Under the pieces are notes generated by a model that saw nothing but the letters and a program-made list of their open reading frames with translations, was not told the origin of the DNA and did not search any database. This document shows positions 22,666 to 31,163 of a stretch of DNA of 38,291 bases, piece by piece; within the stretch, counting starts at the first letter, position 1; each line of letters opens with the position of its first letter. A program made the translations under genes and the position numbers. Origin of the DNA: a virus; the IMG/VR virus record IMGVR_UViG_3300045440_000173, positions 1 to 38,291 of that record, one strand, 5' to 3'.

Positions 22666-23865
22666 ATGTCACTCAATATCACCAAAGGCAAACGCCAGAC
22701 CCCAATCCGGGGAATCATCATGGGCACGTCCGGCATCGGCAAATCCACCTTTGCCGCAGGCCTCCCCAAGCCGCTGTTCCTCGACACTGAGGAAAGCACC
22801 AACGAGCTCGACGTCGACCGCATCACCATCACCGACTGGCAGCACCTTCTCGACACGATCCGCCAGGTCGCCAACTCCACGCTCACCTACCAGACCATTG
22901 TCATCGACACGGCCGACTGGGCCGAGCGGATGCTCATTGAGAACCTGCTCAAGAAGAACGGCAAGAAGTCGATTGAAGACTACAGCTTTGGCAAGGGTTA
23001 CACCATCGCCGCCGAGGAGTTCGGCCGCTTCCTGACTGCAACCGACGCCCTCACCGCCAAAGGGATGCACGTTGTTTTCATCGCTCACACGAAGGTCGTC
23101 CGCGTCTCACCTCCCGACCAAACTGACGGCTACGACCGCTACGAACTGAAGATGAGCAAGCAATCTGCCCCGCTCCTCAAGGAGTGGAGTGACCTGCTTA
23201 TTTTTGCCCACAACCAAGTCACCATCGTTGAGGGCACCGACGGCCGCGTGAAAGCCCAAGGCGGCAAAGAGCGCGTCATGCACACGACCAGCTCGGCCGC
23301 ATGGGACGCCAAGAATCGTTTCGGACTGCCCGAGGTGATGCCCTTCGACGCCTCGCTTCTGCTCCCCATGTTCTCGGGGCGCATCAAGCCGGTTGCCGAG
23401 TCCGCCCCGGTTGTGGTTCCGCCTGCTGCCGAAGAACAGCCTGAGCCCGCCGCCCCTGCCAACATCACCGCAGAGCAGTGCGAACGGTTGGAGCAGTACG
23501 TTGCTGTACCCATCTGCGCGCCGATCATCAGCAGGGCGCTCGCTCATTACAACTGCATGGAGCGATCCGACCTGACGGAAGAACAGGCTGCCAAGATCAT
23601 CTCCCGCTGCCAGGAGGAAATGAACAAGGAGCCCGCCAAGCCCGCCCCGGCCGCCCCAGCTAGTGACGGCCCGCGCGCCCTGTTCCTGCCCGCCACCCTC
23701 GCTTGGCTCACCGCCAACGAAGCGGCCGTGAACACGTTCCTCATCGCCAAGAACTGGGCCAAGTCCGGCCAGACCTTCCGCGACCTGAGCCCCGACCGTG
23801 CCGAGAGCATCATCACCAAAGCCGACGCCTTCGCCAAGGCCGCCAGCATCCCGACCCTTAACTAA
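22666..23865 (+). CDS. RecA-like ATPase, Sak4-type single-strand annealing recombinase
   Basis: 399 aa. The RecA-core ATPase occupies residues about 1-230: Walker A GTSGIGKST (20-28), then LFLDTEESTNEL, then Walker B TIVIDTADW (77-85). HVVFIAHTKVVRV with a conserved sensor-type histidine and SAPLLKEWSDLLIFAHNQ complete the phage AAA_24/Sak4 pattern. The C-terminal half is a Pro/Ala linker and about 120 residues of helical sequence (ITAEQCERLEQYVA; ALFLPATLAWLTANEAA) unlike the minimal Sak4. Sak4 proteins anneal ssDNA with a partner SSB, here probably the protein at 24601-25101. Operon partners include a nuclease and a helicase. Confidence 0.78.
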   Translation: MSLNITKGKRQTPIRGIIMGTSGIGKSTFAAGLPKPLFLDTEESTNELDVDRITITDWQHLLDTIRQVANSTLTYQTIVIDTADWAERMLIENLLKKNGKKSIEDYSFGKGYTIAAEEFGRFLTATDALTAKGMHVVFIAHTKVVRVSPPDQTDGYDRYELKMSKQSAPLLKEWSDLLIFAHNQVTIVEGTDGRVKAQGGKERVMHTTSSAAWDAKNRFGLPEVMPFDASLLLPMFSGRIKPVAESAPVVVPPAAEEQPEPAAPANITAEQCERLEQYVAVPICAPIISRALAHYNCMERSDLTEEQAAKIISRCQEEMNKEPAKPAPAAPASDGPRALFLPATLAWLTANEAAVNTFLIAKNWAKSGQTFRDLSPDRAESIITKADAFAKAASIPTLN

Positions 23866-23866
23866 C

Positions 23867-24574
23867 ATGAACCACACCCTCACCCTCACGGGAATCAATC
23901 ACGCGCAGATTGAAATTGCGCCCGACGCCTACCAGCAGCGCGACGTCCTCCTCGCCACGCTCTCACCCATCACGGCCGTCTCCGACTGCTGGGATGCGGA
24001 GATTGCGACCGAGGCACTCCGCCTCGCCTCGGCTATGGTCAAGGCCGTTGAGGCCGCCCGAGTCGAAGTCGGCGGCCCCGTCCTGACGCTCACCAAGAAG
24101 ATCAACGAGACGGCGAAAACCTTCATCGGCCAGGTGGCGATTGAGGAGGCTCGGCTCAAGCGCCTGCTTGGTGACTACGCCGCCGCCGAACAGCGCAAGG
24201 CCGACATCGCCCGCCGGGCTGCGCAGGATGCCGCCGATAAGTTGGCCCGCGAAGCTGCACAGGCCGCCCGCGCCGCCGAACGTGCGACCAACGACGCCCA
24301 GGCTGAACAGGCCCAACAGGTGGCGGCCGCCGCCGAGGTGAAGGCAGTCGAGGCGCTGGTGGCCGTCGCGGAGATCAAGCGCGATACGCCGGCCGGCACC
24401 ACGCTGCGCAAAACGTGGAAGCACGAGGTCATTGACATCAAGGCGCTTTATGCCGCCCGCCCCGACCTCTGCGTGATCGAGCCCAACGGCGCGGCGATCC
24501 GTGCCCAGATTCCCCACAACCAATCAATCCCCGGCCTACGCATCTGGCAGGAGGCCTCCGTCAGCGTCCGCTAA
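23867..24574 (+). CDS. coiled-coil recombination-associated protein, 235 aa
   Basis: The start is the ATG at 23867, two bases after the previous stop. The N-terminal part is helical. A long Ala/Glu/Gln coiled coil spans residues about 75-165 (AAEQRKADIARRAAQDAADK). The C-terminal about 55 residues form a conserved-looking block (RKTWKHEVIDIKALYAARPD and IPGLRIWQEASVSVR). Similar W-x-h-x-V-x-D...PG-h-x-h-W tails occur in phage proteins encoded beside annealing recombinases, and this gene sits between Sak4 and SSB-like genes. Role: probably assembly or regulation of the recombination complex. Confidence 0.6.
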   Translation: MNHTLTLTGINHAQIEIAPDAYQQRDVLLATLSPITAVSDCWDAEIATEALRLASAMVKAVEAARVEVGGPVLTLTKKINETAKTFIGQVAIEEARLKRLLGDYAAAEQRKADIARRAAQDAADKLAREAAQAARAAERATNDAQAEQAQQVAAAAEVKAVEALVAVAEIKRDTPAGTTLRKTWKHEVIDIKALYAARPDLCVIEPNGAAIRAQIPHNQSIPGLRIWQEASVSVR

Positions 24575-24600
24575 TTTTCCCCAACCAAACATCCATCATC

Positions 24601-25101
24601 ATGTCACTCATCCAATCAACCGGCCGCCACATCGTGACGGCTTCCGCTACCACCTTTGGTTCAACCGATTCCGGCAAAGACTTTGTGCAGATCACCTGCA
24701 CGAATGAGGCTGGCGAAGTCATCACCGGCTGGCTCTATCTCACCGACGCGGCGTTCGCTGGCGCGGTCAAACAACTGCGCGAGGCGTTCGGCTTCGACGG
24801 TCAATTCGCCACGCTGGTCGAACAGGTGGACGGCAAGCAATGCGCCGTTGAGGTCGTCAGCGAGAATTACAACGGCAAGGACCGCATGAAGGTCAAATGG
24901 TTCAACTCGGCAACCGGTGGCGGCGCTCCCGTAGCCAAGCCGATGGCCAACCAAGCAGCCCGCTTGGCGGCCCTGACGGCCGCCGCCGGGCGCATCCCCA
25001 GCGCCACGCCCAAGCCCGCAGCCGCTCGCCCGCCCGCCGCTGCACCGGCTCCCAAGGCTGCCCCGCCCGCCGCCACCGCAAACGAAGACGCTCCCTTCTA
25101 A
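24601..25101 (+). CDS. single-stranded DNA-binding-like protein
   Basis: 166 aa. The first about 100 residues are OB-fold-like: strands in DFVQITCTNEAGEVITGWLY and CAVEVVSENYNGKDRMKVKW. They are followed by a long Ala/Pro linker and an acidic-aromatic tip ending NEDAPF, which mimics the C-terminal (D)DxPF tail by which bacterial SSBs recruit partner proteins. It sits three genes after an HTH gene in the recombination block, next to Sak4, which needs an SSB partner. No sequence identity to canonical SSB is claimed. Confidence 0.65.
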   Translation: MSLIQSTGRHIVTASATTFGSTDSGKDFVQITCTNEAGEVITGWLYLTDAAFAGAVKQLREAFGFDGQFATLVEQVDGKQCAVEVVSENYNGKDRMKVKWFNSATGGGAPVAKPMANQAARLAALTAAAGRIPSATPKPAAARPPAAAPAPKAAPPAATANEDAPF

Positions 25102-25102
25102 C

Positions 25103-25318
25103 ATGGCCACCATCTCACAAACCGGACAGCGGACAATCGAGCGCGCCCTCGCTTGCGGCTGGATTCACGGTAACGGACTGTTCGGCCCCGGCCGCTTCAT
25201 GAAGCTCTCCAAAGCCGACCGCAAAAAGTACCTGACGAATCAGGCCCGCAAGGCCAAGGCGTCAAACGGCTGGGTGCCGGTCAAGATCGTCGTGGAACTT
25301 GAAGGGGCGTCCGCTTGA
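25103..25318 (+). CDS. small basic early protein, 71 aa
   Basis: Starts one base after the previous stop. The sequence is basic (FMKLSKADRKKYLTNQARKA) with aromatic residues. No family recognised. Between SSB-like and methylase genes; the last codons overlap the TTG start of the methylase as TTGA. Confidence 0.5.
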   Translation: MATISQTGQRTIERALACGWIHGNGLFGPGRFMKLSKADRKKYLTNQARKAKASNGWVPVKIVVELEGASA

Positions 25319-26361
25319 GCACTACGAACTATAACCGCGCCCCGTTCCCTTGGTTCGGGGGAAAGTCGAAAGCGGCTGAACTAATCTGGGCGCACTTTGG
25401 CGCGGACTGCGGAAATTACATCGAGCCGTTCATGGGCTCGGCGGCGGTGTACCTCAACCGCCCCGCTGAGTTTTCCGGCTGGGTTACGCTCAACGACCTC
25501 GACGGCCTAATCATTAACTTCTGGCGCAGCGTTTCGCGCTACCCAGACGAAACCGCCGCCGCCGCATCGCAACCCGTGTTTGAGTGTGACCTGCACGCCC
25601 GCCACCTAAAGTTGGTGAACGGCAAGGCGGCACTTGCGGAACGGCTCATGGCTGAACCCGACCACTGTGACCCCGTGCTTGCAGGTTGGTGGGCTTGGGG
25701 CGCGTGCGTTTGGATTGGTGGCGGGTGGTGCGCAGGGGATGGCCCGTGGCACGCAGAGCCCGACGCGGAGGGCGTGCCGGTGTTCACCCTCGGGAACGGC
25801 GGCAAGGGCGTGAACCGGAAGCTCCCGCACCTCGGGGACGGCGGCACGGGCGTAAACCGCCAGCTCCCGCACCTCGGGGACGGCGGCAAGGGCGTAAACC
25901 GCCAGCTCCCGCACCTCGGGGACGGCGGCACGGGCGAAGAGGCCGCCATGCTTGAGCGGGCCACTGAATGGTTCAGCGCTCTACGCGACAGCTTCCGTGG
26001 GGCTCGCATCGCCTGCGGTGATTGGCAGCGCATCTGCTCGGTTGGATCAATGACGCGCAACGGTATTTGCGCAGTGCTTCTTGATCCGCCTTACAGCCAG
26101 ACGGCGGCGGTTTATGCCAACGACTCATCAACCGTGGCGCATGAGGTGCGGGCGTGGTGCGTGGCCAACGGCCAGAACCCGCTTTTGCGCATCGCCCTTT
26201 GCGGGCACGACACCGAGCACAACGAGCTGGAGGGCATGGGCTGGAATGTCGAAACGTGGGACAAGGGCGGCGGCTACCAAGGCGCGGACGACCGCGAGCG
26301 CATTTGGTTCTCACCGGCATGCCTAAATCCAAGCGGAAAACAGGGGGATTTATTCGCATGA
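25315..26361 (+). CDS. D12-class DNA adenine methyltransferase with repeat insert
   Basis: 348 aa, TTG start embedded in TTGA with the previous stop. Motifs: APFPWFGGKS (9-18) and IEPFMGSAAV (36-45) form the SAM-binding half; DPPY (257-260) is the amino-methylation motif of N6-adenine methylases. Order matches Dam/D12 enzymes. Between them lies a tandem repeat (residues about 159-206) of a 14-residue unit (LGDGGTGVNRQLPH), encoded by 42-bp repeats. Probably protects phage DNA from host restriction; the recognition sequence is not predictable from motifs. The protein overlaps the next gene by ATGA. Confidence 0.8.
   Translation: MSTTNYNRAPFPWFGGKSKAAELIWAHFGADCGNYIEPFMGSAAVYLNRPAEFSGWVTLNDLDGLIINFWRSVSRYPDETAAAASQPVFECDLHARHLKLVNGKAALAERLMAEPDHCDPVLAGWWAWGACVWIGGGWCAGDGPWHAEPDAEGVPVFTLGNGGKGVNRKLPHLGDGGTGVNRQLPHLGDGGKGVNRQLPHLGDGGTGEEAAMLERATEWFSALRDSFRGARIACGDWQRICSVGSMTRNGICAVLLDPPYSQTAAVYANDSSTVAHEVRAWCVANGQNPLLRIALCGHDTEHNELEGMGWNVETWDKGGGYQGADDRERIWFSPACLNPSGKQGDLFA
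25789..25936 (+). repeat. 42-bp tandem repeats inside methylase gene
   Basis: Three full units (25789-25830, 25831-25872, 25873-25914) and a half unit to 25936. Units two and three differ by a single base; the first has several changes. Each encodes 14 residues, so copy-number change keeps the frame. Recombination or slippage here would shorten or lengthen the protein loop. Confidence 0.85.
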
Positions 26362-27467
26362 AGCTGCGCCCCTACCAGTCCCGCTGCGTGGACTTCCTCG
26401 CTGCCGAACGGGTCGCGCTCTGCGTGTGCCCGGCCGGTGGCGGCAAGACCATCATCGGAGCGGCCGCCCTGGCCGCCGCTGCCCAGCCCTGGGACCTGAT
26501 CGGCTGGGCCTGCAATACCCGCGAGCAAGTTGAGCAGGGCCAGAAAGCCTTGGCCGCCGCTGGCATCAAGCCGGCGTGGGTCAAGTGCGTGGCGGGGCTC
26601 ACCCCCGACGACATCAGCCCGCTTGACTTCCTTGTAATCGACGAAGTTCACCACCTACCCGCCAACAGCTGGAGCCTGTTGGCGGATTCCGCCAAGGGGC
26701 GCATCTGGGGATTAACCGCCACGCCAAAGAGTGGCGACCCCGACCGCGACTGGGCATTCAATAAAGTCTGGGGCGATGCGGTTGTGAAGGTCGGGCGGGA
26801 TGAGGTCATGGCGGGCGGGCACTTGGCCGCCGGTCGTGTCGTCATGCTCGACCTCGATCAACCCGGTGAGTTCAACGCCGGAATAGAAGCCGAGGCCGCC
26901 GCCGAAGCCATCAAGATGCGCCGCAAGTGCCCCGGTCTTCCCATAACCGAGGTGCTGCGCCGCACGACCTGGCAGGCGACACTCACCCGCCTGATAGAAA
27001 ACCCCGTGCGTCATGCCGCTGTCGTGCGGACGGCAACCGCCGAGATGGAGCGGGGGGAGTCGGTCTTAATCCTCGTCCAGCAGATTGAGCAGGGCCAACG
27101 ATTCGCCCAGGTTATCCCCGGCGCAGTCTTGGCCCATTCCAAGATGGGGGCGAAGAAGCGGCGCGAGGCAATCGAGGGCTTTCGCTCCGGTGAACTGCGC
27201 TGCTTGATCGCCACCAGTCTAGCCGACGAAGGGCTCGACGTTCCCCGCGCCTCGGTGCTGATCCTCGCCACGGCCGGACGTTCGGCCGCAAAGCTGGAGC
27301 AGCGAACTGGCCGCGTCATGCGCCCGAGCGAGGGCAAGACCACCGGCCTCGTTTATGACTTCACGGATTCCGGCGCGAGCATGGCCAACAGCCAAAGCCG
27401 CGCCCGCCTCACCACCTACAAGAAACTCAAGTACAAGATCGAAACCGTCAGCCCATTTCCAGAATGA
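26358..27467 (+). CDS. superfamily 2 DNA helicase
   Basis: The ATG at 26358 overlaps the methylase stop (ATGA), giving 369 aa; upstream in-frame codons belong to the methylase region. Motifs: Q-like LRPYQSRCVDFLA, Walker A CPAGGGKT (24-31), VIDEVHH (DEVH box, 95-98), LTATP (119-123), motif V SLADEGLDVPRAS and motif VI QRTGRVMRP. The arrangement is that of DEAD/DEAH (UvrB/RecG-like) phage helicases that open DNA for replication or recombination. Confidence 0.88.
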   Translation: MKLRPYQSRCVDFLAAERVALCVCPAGGGKTIIGAAALAAAAQPWDLIGWACNTREQVEQGQKALAAAGIKPAWVKCVAGLTPDDISPLDFLVIDEVHHLPANSWSLLADSAKGRIWGLTATPKSGDPDRDWAFNKVWGDAVVKVGRDEVMAGGHLAAGRVVMLDLDQPGEFNAGIEAEAAAEAIKMRRKCPGLPITEVLRRTTWQATLTRLIENPVRHAAVVRTATAEMERGESVLILVQQIEQGQRFAQVIPGAVLAHSKMGAKKRREAIEGFRSGELRCLIATSLADEGLDVPRASVLILATAGRSAAKLEQRTGRVMRPSEGKTTGLVYDFTDSGASMANSQSRARLTTYKKLKYKIETVSPFPE

Positions 27468-27838
27468 ACGAGCCCCTCTTTTGCCATAAGTGTGGGACCA
27501 CAACAGAGCACGAATTGTCCCGCTGCATCATATCCAGCGGGACCGAGTTCTTTGGTTGGTACTGCTGGAACTGCAACAGCCGCACCAAGAAAAACGGGTC
27601 AGACTGGGTTAAGAAGGAATGGGTAAGGAATAAGATCACCGACTTATCTGCGATCCCTACGGCTCAGATTAACCCGAGATTTACCTGCGCGAGATGCGAA
27701 AAGGAAGGTGCCGAGCTTCACCACTGGGCACCGCGAGCAATGTTCCCCGACGCCGAAAGGTGGCCGATGAGCCACCTCTGCAAGTCATGCCACGACCAAT
27801 GGCACCGCATCGTTACACCATCACTTATTTACAAATGA
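27464..27838 (+). CDS. zinc-ribbon/HNH nuclease-like protein, 124 aa
   Basis: Residues about 7-45 form a four-cysteine zinc ribbon (CHKC...CWNC). Residues about 75-115 form an HNH-like unit: CARCEKEGAELHHW (the HH pair), then FPDAERWPMSHLCKSCHDQWH with the last His. Structure-wise an HNH with zinc-binding Cys pairs, as in phage-borne nucleases or Cas9-like HNH units without the rest. It may cut DNA near the packaging or replication fork. Start and stop overlap neighbours by ATGA. Confidence 0.65.
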   Translation: MNEPLFCHKCGTTTEHELSRCIISSGTEFFGWYCWNCNSRTKKNGSDWVKKEWVRNKITDLSAIPTAQINPRFTCARCEKEGAELHHWAPRAMFPDAERWPMSHLCKSCHDQWHRIVTPSLIYK

Positions 27839-28143
27839 AAACCACACCTTTAATCGCCATGCAGTTCTTCCAGTCGCATGGACTCCCGGCACCCGCCGCC
27901 GAGCTGAAGTTTCACCCCGAGCGCCGCTGGCGCTTCGACTACGCATGGCCCGCGCTCAAGATCGCCCTTGAAGTTGAGGGCGGCATCTGGTCGGGCGGCC
28001 GACACACCAGCCCGCAAGGCTTCGTCAAGGACATGGCCAAATACAACGCGGCCGCCTGCCTCGGCTGGCGCGTGCTGCGGGTTGCCCCGAAAGACCTGCT
28101 CACCCTCGCAACCGTCAAGATGGTCAAGGAGGCCAGCGCATGA
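27835..28143 (+). CDS. PD-(D/E)XK endonuclease, possible Holliday junction resolvase
   Basis: 102 aa from the overlapping ATG at 27835. The core motif is FDYAWPALKIALEVEGG, where Asp and Glu-x-Glu form the catalytic set, followed by CLGWRVLRVAPKDL. This matches VRR/DUF559/Vsr-like restriction-fold nucleases common in phage replication cassettes, where they resolve branched DNA. The acidic/basic order is right for PD-(D/E)XK; family-level identity is inferred. Confidence 0.65.
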   Translation: MKTTPLIAMQFFQSHGLPAPAAELKFHPERRWRFDYAWPALKIALEVEGGIWSGGRHTSPQGFVKDMAKYNAAACLGWRVLRVAPKDLLTLATVKMVKEASA

Positions 28144-30170
28144 CCATTTCCCGCGTCACCTCCGCCACCTCGACCGCTTGCGCCGCCATCACGCCTGAGC
28201 AGGCCATCGAGGAAATCCGCAGCGGCCAACACAAGGCCGCCATCCAATCCATCCGCGACGACCTTGACCTAGACTGCCACGAAGCGGCCGACGCCGCCAA
28301 GCGCAAGCTGCCCGCCATCCTGTGGAATGGCCAGTTCTCCAAGCGTTCAACGGCTGGCTGCACCGGGCGCTCGGGATTGATCGTGGCCGACCTCGACGGG
28401 CTGGACGATCCGGCCGCCGTGCGGGAGGCGCTGCGCCCCGACGACTACGTGTTTGCCGCCTTCATCTCCCCGAGTGGGCGCGGGCTCAAGGTCGTGTTTA
28501 CTTGCAACACGGGGGCGAGCCATGCCGACAACTTCGCCGCGATGGAGCACCACTTGCGCACCAAGTACGCCCTCGCCACCGACCCGAGCGGCAAAGACGT
28601 TTCCCGCCTCTGCTTCGTCAGCCACGATCCCGAGCTCCACCATAACCCCTTCGCCGCCCCACTGCCCGCCTTCGCCGCCACGGTTGAGGCTCCCGCCATT
28701 CCAGACCGGCCCGCACCGGCCAAGCCAACGACGGCCGACATCAAGCCTGGCGAGGATTTCAATCGGCGCGGCGCGGCCCAGATCCCCGACCTGCTCCGCT
28801 CGGCTGGGTGGTCGCAGGTTGGCGACGGCGAGAACTGGACGCGCCCCGGAAAGACCGGCGGCATCAGCGCCACATGGAATCACAACGGTTGCGAGGCGCT
28901 GAAGGTTTTCACCTCCAACGCTGCGCCCTTCGAGGCGGGCAAGGCATACGGCCCGTTCCAGATTCTCGCCCTGCTTCGCCATGGTGGGGACTTCCGCTCC
29001 GCCGCCGTTGACTTGAAGGGGCTCGGCTACGGCAGCCAACTCCGCGAGAGGTCAGACGCATGGGAACCGCCTGGCGCGGACGGCCCCGACGAGATCCCGC
29101 CCGAAGGTGGGTCAGATGTCGTGCCGCCGCCCAAGAAGGAAACCGAGGACGAGCGGACGCTGCGCCTATTGGATGAGTGCGTGTTCAATCCCGACCTGAT
29201 GCTTGAGCCGCCGACGCCTGTTTTCATGCTCGCTGGCGTCGTCATCAGCACGCCCGGCAATTTGACCGCAATCACGGCGCAGGCCAAGGTGGGCAAGTCG
29301 GCGCTGGTTTCTGCGCTCATCGCCTCGGCTATCACCGACCCCGATAAGGGCCGAGACTGCTTGACCGCGCAGGGACTCAACCGCAACGGCTTCGCCCTCC
29401 TTTATTTCGACACCGAGCAAAGCCCTTACGACTTCCAGCAGACCGTGCGCCGCACGCACTGGCGGGCCGACGTAGAAATCACCGACAAGCCAGACTGGCT
29501 GATTCCGTTCGGCCTGGCAGGACTCCCGATCAAGATCATGCGCGAGGGCCTGCGCCTTAAGTTGCAGCAGGCCAAGGAGGCATTCGGCGGGGTGTACGCG
29601 GTCATCCTTGACGGCGTGGCCGACTATGTTCTCGACGTGAACGATCCGGCCGAGTGCAACGAGTTCGTGGCGCAGCTCCACGGCTTGGCCATTGCCTACC
29701 ACTGCGCCATTCTCTGCGTGATCCACAAGAACCCCGGCAGCGAGAAGGTGCGCGGCCATCTCGGCTCACAGATCGAACGCAAGGCCGAGACCAATCTCAA
29801 CCTTGAGAAAGACGGCGACGTGACGGTGGTATGGTCGGCCAAGAATCGCGGCGCGCCCATCAGCAAGGACACCGCCCCGCGCTTCGCATGGAATGACGAG
29901 GCGAAGATGCACCTGAGCGTTTCGGCGCAGGCGGCAGCGACCATGCAAGAGAAGGCGGCCGGATACCTGGCAAACCTTGCGGCATCCGTCTTGAAGCCGG
30001 GAGAGCAGAAGCGGTGGGGAGAACTGATTTCCTTAGTGCAGAAGGAGCCAAGCAAGACCGGCCGCCGGACATCCGAACAGTCGGCCGAGTCCTATCTCAA
30101 TCAAATGATTGCCGCCGGTTATATCGCCAAAGAGTTCGGCATCTACTCACTGCCAAGCACCACCCAATGA
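28140..30170 (+). CDS. primase-helicase fusion (BT4734-like/AAA)
   Basis: 676 aa. N-terminal primase-type part: IVADLDGLDD (Asp84/Asp86), FISPSGRGLKVVF, then DVSRLCFVSHDP; this is the pattern of archaeo-eukaryotic-like primases (VirE-N/BT4734). The middle (about 205-300) is a linker domain with GRSAT-like repeats (GISATWNHNG, HGGDFRSAA). The C-terminal RecA/RepA-like helicase has Walker A TAQAKVGKSA (379-388), a strand LLYFDTEQS, and Walker B VILDGVADY (488-496). It is the only replicative motor in the window, so DNA polymerase is presumably taken from the host. Confidence 0.82.
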   Translation: MTISRVTSATSTACAAITPEQAIEEIRSGQHKAAIQSIRDDLDLDCHEAADAAKRKLPAILWNGQFSKRSTAGCTGRSGLIVADLDGLDDPAAVREALRPDDYVFAAFISPSGRGLKVVFTCNTGASHADNFAAMEHHLRTKYALATDPSGKDVSRLCFVSHDPELHHNPFAAPLPAFAATVEAPAIPDRPAPAKPTTADIKPGEDFNRRGAAQIPDLLRSAGWSQVGDGENWTRPGKTGGISATWNHNGCEALKVFTSNAAPFEAGKAYGPFQILALLRHGGDFRSAAVDLKGLGYGSQLRERSDAWEPPGADGPDEIPPEGGSDVVPPPKKETEDERTLRLLDECVFNPDLMLEPPTPVFMLAGVVISTPGNLTAITAQAKVGKSALVSALIASAITDPDKGRDCLTAQGLNRNGFALLYFDTEQSPYDFQQTVRRTHWRADVEITDKPDWLIPFGLAGLPIKIMREGLRLKLQQAKEAFGGVYAVILDGVADYVLDVNDPAECNEFVAQLHGLAIAYHCAILCVIHKNPGSEKVRGHLGSQIERKAETNLNLEKDGDVTVVWSAKNRGAPISKDTAPRFAWNDEAKMHLSVSAQAAATMQEKAAGYLANLAASVLKPGEQKRWGELISLVQKEPSKTGRRTSEQSAESYLNQMIAAGYIAKEFGIYSLPSTTQ

Positions 30171-30316
30171 CCACCGACGAACTGAAAAACGCGGTCGTGG
30201 CGCTGATCGTGGCAGGCGGGAAAATGGAAGCGGCCTTGAACCAGTGCAACGTTCGCCCGCACGTTTTGGCGGAGTGGCGGGCCGTGGTCCATGCGATCAA
30301 GACGAAGCCGCGATGA
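30167..30316 (+). CDS. tiny HTH-like protein, 49 aa
   Basis: Starts at the overlapping ATG after the primase stop (ATGA). A short helix (TDELKNAVVALIVAGGKMEAA) and HTH-like residues (LNQCNVRPHVLAEWRAVVH). Very short; it resembles the recognition part of Trp/homeodomain-like HTH transposase-type proteins. Translationally linked to the next gene by ATGA. Confidence 0.5.
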   Translation: MTTDELKNAVVALIVAGGKMEAALNQCNVRPHVLAEWRAVVHAIKTKPR

Positions 30317-30690
30317 CCGAGCCCACCAAATTCACGACGATCACCGGCAGCGACTGGCGAGTGAGCTTACAGGCCGCCCGCGCCCGCCGAACCCTCAACA
30401 AAGAAAACTTCAGAAACCAAATCCTAGACACCATGAAACCACGCAATCCCAACGGACGCCCGCCACTGCGGGACTATTCCTTAATCAAAGCCCGAGCGGT
30501 TTCCCTCCTGCGCGAGGGGTACTCGGTCAACGACATCCAGCGCGCCGCATCGGTGCCGCTTCACATCCTTGTTCAGTGGCGCAACGAGGCCGGAATCAAG
30601 CCCCGACCATCGGGCTTTAACTCCAACCGTGGCCGGCTTCCGTACCTGGAGCAATTTGCCGTTGAGGCATGGAAGGAGGGCGGCAAATGA
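30313..30690 (+). CDS. basic HTH protein, 125 aa
   Basis: The start is the overlapping ATG at 30313. N-terminal helical and basic part (RVSLQAARARRTLNKENF), then residues about 60-95 form an HTH (VSLLREGYSVNDIQRAASVP, then LHILVQWRNEAGI). Rich in Arg and Pro, probably DNA-binding. Last clear phage-type gene before the cassette region; it overlaps the next gene by ATGA. Confidence 0.55.
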   Translation: MTEPTKFTTITGSDWRVSLQAARARRTLNKENFRNQILDTMKPRNPNGRPPLRDYSLIKARAVSLLREGYSVNDIQRAASVPLHILVQWRNEAGIKPRPSGFNSNRGRLPYLEQFAVEAWKEGGK

Positions 30691-31040
30691 TCAACATCGA
30701 CCGAATTGACGACACCGGGCTGTCGGCGGTGTTCGCCGTCGAGGTGGCTGGATATCTTCAGCACAACCAATCCGGTCCGAATGGCCGATGGGTTAACAAC
30801 GGCGTCGTCTGGATGTGCCCGAGCGTCTTGACCTTCGCAGCGTCCATGGACGCTGTGCTGCCGTATTTAGAGCGCACACTTTTCAGAATCGAGCGCCTGT
30901 GCCAGCCCGATGAATACTGCGTTTACATCGAGTTACCCGCTGGCACCTACGTCAAAGGCTGCGACGCGCGGCTTTCAAAGGCTGCGTGCATCGCGCTGAT
31001 CATGGCCGCGCGGGCTGATTCCGCATTGCCCAACGTTTAA
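30687..31040 (+). CDS. first cassette-type gene (117 aa), ends in attC
   Basis: 117 aa with no known family: NGVVWMCPSVLTFAASMDAV (hydrophobic) and ERTLFRIERLCQPDEYCVYI. The stop codon TAA (31038-31040) lies inside the attC at 31028, giving the C-terminus SALPNV, shared with unrelated genes downstream. GATTCCGCATT just before attC recurs before attC5, so the 3' end is cassette-like. The 5' end is fused to the phage operon by a 4-nt overlap, and no attI or left attC is seen. Either the gene is the first cassette or a phage gene that acquired an attC at its end. Confidence 0.6.
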   Translation: MINIDRIDDTGLSAVFAVEVAGYLQHNQSGPNGRWVNNGVVWMCPSVLTFAASMDAVLPYLERTLFRIERLCQPDEYCVYIELPAGTYVKGCDARLSKAACIALIMAARADSALPNV

Positions 31041-31116
31041 GCTCAGCGATGAGCTGACGCAACTAACAGAACCATTTGTGACATCGAAGCTCATTCGCTG
31101 TAGCGACTGGTTAGGC
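31028..31116 (+). repeat. attC1
   Basis: 89 bp. Left core GCCCAAC, right core GTTAGGC, the consensus inverse core RYYYAAC and core GTTRRRY. Inner arms CAGCG-ATGAGCT (left) pair with the right arm read backwards, CAGCGAATGAGCT, leaving one extra A, the typical extrahelical base that tells IntI which strand to use. The stop of the upstream gene lies inside. Confidence 0.85.
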
Positions 31117-31163
31117 TGTATGGTATTTCCGATGATCGGGTAACGTAAACGAACACTAAAACT

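Noticed and set aside
25606-26060. Minus-strand frames with repeats of ELAVYA.AAVPEVR or CGSWRFTPLPPSPR
   Set aside because: They arise only because the 42-bp repeats of the methylase gene are read in other frames.
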